64,000 nt of DNA, from assembly GCA_933228895.1 (NCBI GenBank), contig OW121853.1, positions 10,298,494-10,362,493 on the forward strand. Direction: 5' to 3'. The notes under the pieces are model-generated. The model made no database searches and was not told the DNA's origin. It saw only the letters and a list, made by a program, of their open reading frames with translations. Shown here in pieces: positions 58,720 to 64,000 of the stretch. Source of the DNA: Platycnemis pennipes (lineage: Eukaryota > Arthropoda > Insecta > Odonata > Platycnemididae). A program made the position numbers and the translations under genes. Every line of letters begins with the position of its first letter. Position 1 is the first letter of the stretch.

Positions 58720-59189
58720 AGGACACGTTCGAACTACTACTTCCTGCATGTAACACGTTCCTTTATGTTTGGACCAGTATTCGGAGATATATATTTTCAT
58801 AAAAGCTTTATTAATTTATAAATATTATAATAAAATAAAAGCAAACTTTATTAACATTTAAAGATCCGGCGATATCAAAAATCGATGACTTGAATATCAT
58901 ATTTTTTTAAATAATCATTCTTATGAAAAAGGGATCATAACCATAATCTCGTCCTAGTATACATATATATTGCACTAACAGCACTTGCAATGAAAATAGC
59001 TGGGACGATAATACCGATTGAGGAGAGAAAGAATTAACAAAGTATACCTTTTCTTTCCATCGTGGATAACCTCCACATAGGCCTGAAACTATGAAATACC
59101 AATAACGTTTCCAATAGTAAAATGTGGTACCTATATATTGTGATAAACATTTTAGGGTCAATAGGGATAAAGCTGGTTATATGGTTTAA
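58720..59189. other. AT-rich unassigned DNA
   Basis: Nothing recognised. Confidence 0.4.
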
Positions 59190-59222
59190 CACTAGAAGGC
59201 CGGAGGGGTCAAATTTGACCCC
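59190..59222. repeat. piggyBac left terminal region
   Basis: CACTAGAAGG followed by CCGGA and the 18-bp palindrome. A second subterminal copy lies at 59376-59400. Confidence 0.9.
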
Positions 59223-59982
59223 TCGGCGTTTTAAAGATGCTGACTATTTCTTAATTTTTTACTGATGGAAATGAAATTTCGTGACTTTTCATATGTTATG
59301 ACAAGACGTAAACGTGGTGAATTTCATAAAAAAACGGTTGAACAGTTAAGTTGTAATTTTCATTTTTACCTTCGAGGCCGGAGGGGTCAAATTTGACCCC
59401 CACGCTGCGATACAATTTTAAACTTTTTCTTTTCCTTATATTATTGCTAATAAAACTATAAATGTGATTTTGAAGTGTTAAAGAATGCCCTAATGTAACA
59501 ATATCTCTACTCCCTATGCCTTCACTTCTCAAATGCCCACTGTTTACTCCTTCCTCACGTCAACATGCTTATATTGCATTCCCCCTTCGACTTTTATATG
59601 AAATTTCAGTCTCTGTAATCTCAGAATTGAAACTTGATTTTTGTTGATTTTCTTCATAATTTCAATGCGTAAATTGTTCGAATTTGAAGCCAACTCATTC
59701 GCATGGTCGCGTCGTCCGAGCCTACGAAGACAACTGAAGTGGCGTGGGAGTCAAGGAGGATATACCAGGACAATGGCTTCAGATGCAACGGACTCACAAA
59801 AGTGTCACCTAATAGGTAACGAATCGGTAGAAAAAATTGGCGTAGGTACCTTGATAAATGCTGCAGACGGTACTGAGTGGAGAGTAGTGCGCCCAAATGA
59901 AGATCTTTCCGTGAGGCTTGTCAGTCAAAACGTGCTCGTGGATAGGGCACGATTCATAGCTCATGCCAAGCGATATATGTAG

Positions 59983-60155
59983 GTCATAGTTGTATGAGTC
60001 CCTTTATAACCCAACATAGTTGCATAAGTCCCTATTATGTAGCATGTTTCAATTTAGTTGCTTGTTTCCATGTCAATAGTGCATGATTGCTGATCTTCAC
60101 CCCCTGCCACACACACTCGCGGTGGCTTGCAGGGTATCGCGGAGATAAAAATGTA
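59983..60155 (+). mobile_element. LINE-A 3' UTR inserted in piggyBac
   Basis: TTGCATGAGTCCC-type repeats, AGTGCATGATTGCTGATC, CACCCCCTGCCACACACAC, hairpin and GCAGGGTATCGCGGAGAT. It separates RARFIAHAKRYM from NETCSSAWRLIVAEE in the transposase. The tail is weak (GATAAAAATGTAAAT). Confidence 0.85.
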
Positions 60156-61101
60156 AATGAAACCTGCTCGAGCGCCTGGAGGCTCATTGTAGCCGAAGAA
60201 ATTCTCAGGATAATAAAAAATTGTACTGAAACAGAAGCTCAAGTGAAACTTGGAGATAAAAATTGGTCTGTGACATTAGAAGAACTAGATGCTTTTTTAG
60301 GAATTTTTTACTTGAGAGGAGTACTCGGGGCCCAATCTCTTCCTCTAAAATCGTTGTGTTCAGTGAAGCGGGGTTAGTCCCTGTGTATAGATGCAATGTA
60401 TAGAGATCGTTTTCAGGAAATGTAGCGTTTTCTTAGATATTACATAAAATCAGCTAGGACAAGGAACTGGCTACAGAGAAATTTGCGCTTATATTCGAGG
60501 CATGGAGCAATTTCATTCAAAATAGACAGGCATGCTGTATTACAGGGACCTATGTAACGATAGACGAACAACCCACTAAAGCCCGTTGTCCATTTTTGCT
60601 ATTTATATGAAGTAAGCCTGATAAGTATGGGCAAATAATTTGGCTAGCTGTGGATAAGAATAAAAATTATATCATAAATGCATCATCTAATATAAATTAT
60701 ATCATTATATCATCCAATAAAATTATATCATTCCCTATCTGGGAAAAGATGATTCCAGACCAAATAATATGGGTCAGGTGGTGGTGCTACAGTTGATTTC
60801 TCCCTTTTTAGAAAAGAGAAGTAATGTAACTTGTGATAGTTTCTTTACTTCTTTTTACCTCACAGAGACTGAGGAGTAAGCGCACTAGTTTAGTTGGTAC
60901 TATCAACGTATCAAGAAGGGAGATCCCTACTGAAATAAAAACCTGTCGCTTGCAGCTACACGAAACAAGAGTTCTGAAAAAGCATAATGTCACTCTCACT
61001 GTATTTCAAGGCAAGAGAACTAAAGATGTTATCATGCTAAGTATTATCCACTCAAATGTGACCATCAATTTAGACACTAAACGTAAACCAGAGATTGTAT
61101 T

Positions 61102-61302
61102 TGAGGATCCATTCGTTTCGGGATTTCTTCCGCGTGTGTCCATTCTGGGGTGACAACAGTTTCGCCAACGTTTCAGTTCGCGTCTTCATGTCTGAAGTGA
61201 CATTAGAAGAACTAGATGCATTTTTAGGAATTTTTTACTTGAGAGGACTACTCGGGGCCCAATCTCAAAACAGACACTCCGCGGAACCCTCAATAAACAG
61301 CG
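61102..61302 (-). mobile_element. Chimeric insertion: PLE2-type end + piggyBac piece
   Basis: Interrupts the transposase between KPEIV and FYNENKYG; target duplication GA[T/C]TGTATT (about 61093-61102 and 61299-61307). Three parts: about 95 bp matching the PLE2 repeat arm (compare 36854-36936); 61198-61266, a near-identical copy of the transposase segment 60271-60339; and 61267-61298, matching the left-end segment 36828-36853 of PLE2 in reverse. Relative to the PLE the piggyBac piece is antisense. Confidence 0.85.
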
Positions 61303-62130
61303 ACTGTATTATTTTATAATGAAAACAAATACGGCATAGATATAGTAGACGAAATGGAGAGGCTTTATTCAGTGAAGCCTGCAGCCCGACGTCGGCCTTT
61401 TCACACTTTTAGAAACATTCTTGATTTCGCTGGAATAAATGCTTGGGTTCTCGTTAGAGAGGTAAATAATTGTAAGATAACTGGCCGTAAGTTTCTTCTT
61501 ACTCTTGTAAAGAGTATGCAGCTGCTAGCATACTAGCACGACAGGTGCTATCGCGTATCGCAGACAAGGAAGATGAAAATCACTGTGAAGTTAGCAACAA
61601 GCGCAAGAAGCGTCAAGTACACGTCAAATGTAAAACGGTGCTAAGGGATTCCTGATTTGTGAAATTTGTAGGAAACATGTCCGCAATAAATGTATTTTTT
61701 AGAACAAAAGGTGGTTACATTGTGAATTGTCAAAGTTCGTCTAAAGATTCAAAGCAGCCGAATTTGGTTCAGTGACGAGTTGTTTTCACTACATATAAAC
61801 ATGGCTTATAACAATAAAAATGTAAAAAAACCATCAATTGTTTTATATGCCATTTGAAAAAACTAAGTAAACCGTTAGTAGGTATGTTCCTATAGCCATT
61901 GAGTGGCTAAAAAAGACAATATCCTTGATAAGAAACTGGTACGAACATCAGATCAAGGATTTATTGATAGATAGTTTCCCACAAGAATAGTCTAAAAAGA
62001 AAAGTAGGAAAGATTAAAATTATACCTTTGATAGGAGTATAAACTCCTTATTTACAAGTATTAGGTAATCCCTAATTAATACTTTACTATAAGTTGCATG
62101 AAATGAATATCGCAGTTGGCAAAAAACGAA

Positions 62131-62189
62131 GGGGTCAAATTTGACCCCTCCGGCCTCCAAGGTTGAGCGAAATTTCCGTCCTCCTAGTG
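62131..62189. repeat. piggyBac right terminal region
   Basis: Palindrome at 62131-62148, TCCGGCC block, then a 30-nt spacer and CCTAGTG before TTAA. Unlike the left end, a spacer separates the palindrome from the tip. Confidence 0.9.
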
Positions 62190-63249
62190 TTAAAAGAAGC
62201 CTACATTAGTGAAGGACGGGGTTGTGCTATGTCAAGGGTAGGATAGGCCTCATTCATATCGAGAACAGAAAGTGAAAATGAATCATTTCATTATTCGTCT
62301 AGCTGTTGTCATTACCAGCATTGTTAGATAAAAGTCGTAGCTAAGATGAAATTATATTATTCTGATCACTTTTTAATAAGAACGAGTTGACTAATATGAT
62401 AAAAAATAGGTATGTATATCTAGCCATTATCACCGACAACTGATAATTTCCAAAAATTTCGGACGAATAGATCGTTGAACAAGACGTTAATTACAATGAA
62501 CAATTGAATAATCTTCTCGGGCATAATTTTTTTGGTAAGAAAAAAATCATTAAATGATGTTCAAATATTTTTCGATTTGCAAGGATTTTCATTCGAGGTA
62601 TTTGCTTGGAATTCCCCTTGGGTACCGAAAAATCCAATTCCTTATTTAGTTCTCAATATAAAAATCAACCCATCTAAACATGGTATAGAGGAAAAATACG
62701 CATTCAGTTGTAGATTACCGTAACTTGCGCAAGTCTCCCAAATTTCATCTATGTGTTTTGATATCATATTTATGAAAAGAAAAATATGTTGTGCTGCCAG
62801 GTTCATTATGATGGTCGTAGTTTTACAGCAGTATTTTAAGTGTAAGTATGGAAGAAATCATTTCTTAATTTTTGTACTTCCTCTGCAGATCCATAGAAAT
62901 ATAAATATCATTCATAATGCATCCTTTATTGCATGTTTTGCTTGGTCCTCTTCTTTTCTAACTTTTGATAAGCAACCTGGTATTCTTTTGCTGATGCTCG
63001 TATACTTGGTTTCATACAAAGTCGTAATTTTATTTATTATCTGGTTATAAGGCTTATTATTGGAAAACCCCTAAGTAGTTTTAATTTTTTTGGTGAAGTG
63101 ATAAGCCTCCAGTGAAGCATTTTCATCATTTTTTGTAGTGTAAAACAATTATTTCTTATTTCTATGGAAATAATCGAAACTAAAATATATTGCAACCAAC
63201 ATATAAGACCATTTGCTACAATACTGCAATTATCTCCCTGCCCAAACAC
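62190..63249. other. AT-rich unassigned DNA
   Basis: Nothing recognised; short frames such as 62751-63050 (hydrophobic, 99 codons) lack family motifs. Confidence 0.4.
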
Positions 63250-64000
63250 CGTTGCATTTGTGTGCTGGGTACCATAATGAGGTAAAGGAACAGGAAAGGC
63301 AAGGACGGATGTTCAGAGATTGGAGGCAGGAAGAATGTGAGCGTGCTTTTGGCCGGGCTAACATATTGGAGTCATCCCCACCGATGAAAACGCCTCCCCT
63401 CTCTTCTCGGGGAGAGGATGGACCGGTTTCGAGGAGTGAGTCACCCTTGGGATGGAGGAAAGGGTTGAGCGCGCGTGCGACACCGGTAAGGCTTTGGAGG
63501 AACGGGAGAGATGAGAGGAGAGCGAAAGGTGGCATGGTCACAAAAAAAGAGGAATGGTAAGATGATGCTAGAATAGCGCCGAGAAAAGGATACTTGGCTC
63601 CCAAATTTTTTTGCGCGTGTCCCGTTACAAGGACAATGCCTTAATTCTTTGAACACTTTTCAGGGACACCGGACGCCAGGGGGACAGCTGAGGAGGCAAG
63701 CCGAGTGCGCGGAGAGATACGTGTGTGTCTGGGAGTCCATCGAGAGGGGGAGACAAGAGCGTCAGGGCCATCCCGACCCTGAACAGTCTGGTGGGGGCGG
63801 CGGCGCAGTTGACCGCTCTGCCTTCCCTTGCTTGCCCTTGGGGGAGGGGTGGAGGGTTTGTCGAGGAAAGGGGCGGGAAGGGGTGAATTCGCTTCGAGGG
63901 GAATGACTCGCACCGTTAGAGACGCCCGAGATAGAATTTCCGTTGCACCGAGCCGGCGGAAGCACTGACCTCCGCCTCTCATTGCATTTGCCTCCATCAA
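63250..64000. other. GC-rich island at window edge
   Basis: CpG-containing purine-rich plus strand. A 119-codon minus frame runs off the right edge, with a low-complexity Pro/Ser/Arg-rich translation that I cannot assign. Possible promoter or first exon of a gene extending to the right. Confidence 0.3.

Larger units (their letters stand above)
59641..61690 (+). pseudogene. piggyBac-like transposase (broken)
   Basis: A DDE/DDD cut-and-paste transposase acting at TTAA. N-terminal block with LINAADGTEWRVV (about 59850-59885), then after the LINE tail LEELDAFLGIFYLRGV (about 60276-60325). First catalytic Asp in TYVTIDEQ (60563-60565), then PDKYG and VDKNKNYIINAS; second Asp in VTCDSFFTSFYL (60835-60837) followed by a one-base frameshift; SKRTSLVGT and KPEIV; third Asp region in NKYGIDIVDEMERLYS (61324-61364), which follows the chimeric insertion. 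The C-terminus keeps a Cys-rich zinc-binding pattern, ICEICRKHVRNKC, near 61655-61693. All three catalytic Asp regions survive but frameshifts and stops (e.g. near 60376 and 60424) make it non-functional. AATAAA near 61685 may be the poly(A) signal. Confidence 0.9.
59190..62189 (+). mobile_element. piggyBac-like DNA transposon, 3000 bp
   Basis: Flanked by TTAA at 59186-59189 and 62190-62193, the piggyBac target duplication. Ends begin CACTAGAAGG on the left and, read inward on the minus strand, CACTAGGAGG on the right. An 18-bp perfect palindrome, GGGGTCAAATTTGACCCC, occurs at 59205-59222, 59383-59400 and 62131-62148, each next to a GGCCGGA block, giving subterminal repeats. The transposase gene inside is broken by point mutations, a LINE-A tail (59983-60155) and a chimeric insertion (about 61102-61302). 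Termini look intact, so cross-mobilisation by a related transposase is conceivable but unproven. Confidence 0.93.

Overview
The window looks like arthropod (probably insect) nuclear DNA: AT-rich non-coding sequence broken by short GC-rich polypurine/polypyrimidine islands and packed with decayed eukaryotic transposable elements. I found no host protein-coding gene I could defend. There are no operons and no bacterial-type signals. Apart from chance reading frames in the GC-rich islands, the protein-like readings I recognise belong to reverse transcriptases, a GIY-YIG endonuclease and a piggyBac transposase. Species assignment is not possible from the sequence alone.

Layout. 1-4 kb: a GC-rich edge, AT-rich DNA, then a Penelope-like element (PLE1, 1931-3340) with a 12-bp target duplication, an inverted terminal repeat and a hammerhead-ribozyme-like motif; a ~530-bp MITE (family M1) follows. 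4-27 kb: mostly unassigned DNA with GC-rich islands, a 3' piece of a second LINE family (LINE-B), several M1 copies, and decayed SINEs. 27.3-32 kb: the most complete LINE-A copy (minus strand; endonuclease, linker, reverse transcriptase, 3' hairpin), split by an M1 MITE, with a SINE carrying a perfect 13-bp target duplication just upstream. 33.6-36 kb: a cluster of tRNA-derived SINEs, a 5S-rRNA-derived SINE and a LINE-A 3' end. 36.3-37.7 kb: an M1 MITE interrupted by a second Penelope-like element (PLE2) with long inverted repeats and a GIY-YIG reading frame. 38.4-38.7 kb: a small TIR element. 41.8-42.7 kb: LINE-B reverse transcriptase. 43.6-58.7 kb: about a dozen 5'-truncated LINE-A copies on both strands, two of them nested inside other LINE-A copies, plus two more M1 MITEs. 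59.2-62.2 kb: a piggyBac-like transposon of exactly 3000 bp between TTAA sites, broken by a LINE-A tail and by a chimeric Penelope/piggyBac insertion. 62.2-64 kb: AT-rich DNA and a GC-rich edge.

How the pieces relate. LINE-A copies share a 3' hairpin and a TAGATG-type tail, so one 3' end recognised by one retrotransposition machinery probably explains most of the insertions between 27 and 60 kb. LINE-B has its own 3' palindrome and TGA-type tail. Non-autonomous M1 MITEs and three SINE classes depend on machinery that I cannot place in this window. Nesting gives a relative order: PLE2 is younger than the M1 copy it splits, and the LINE-A tail and the Penelope chimera are younger than the piggyBac copy. 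The most interesting objects are the two Penelope-like elements, the chimeric insertion in piggyBac, the 5S-derived SINE, and the GC-rich islands, some with YY1-like motifs, that may mark promoters or exons of host genes lying outside the recognisable sequence.
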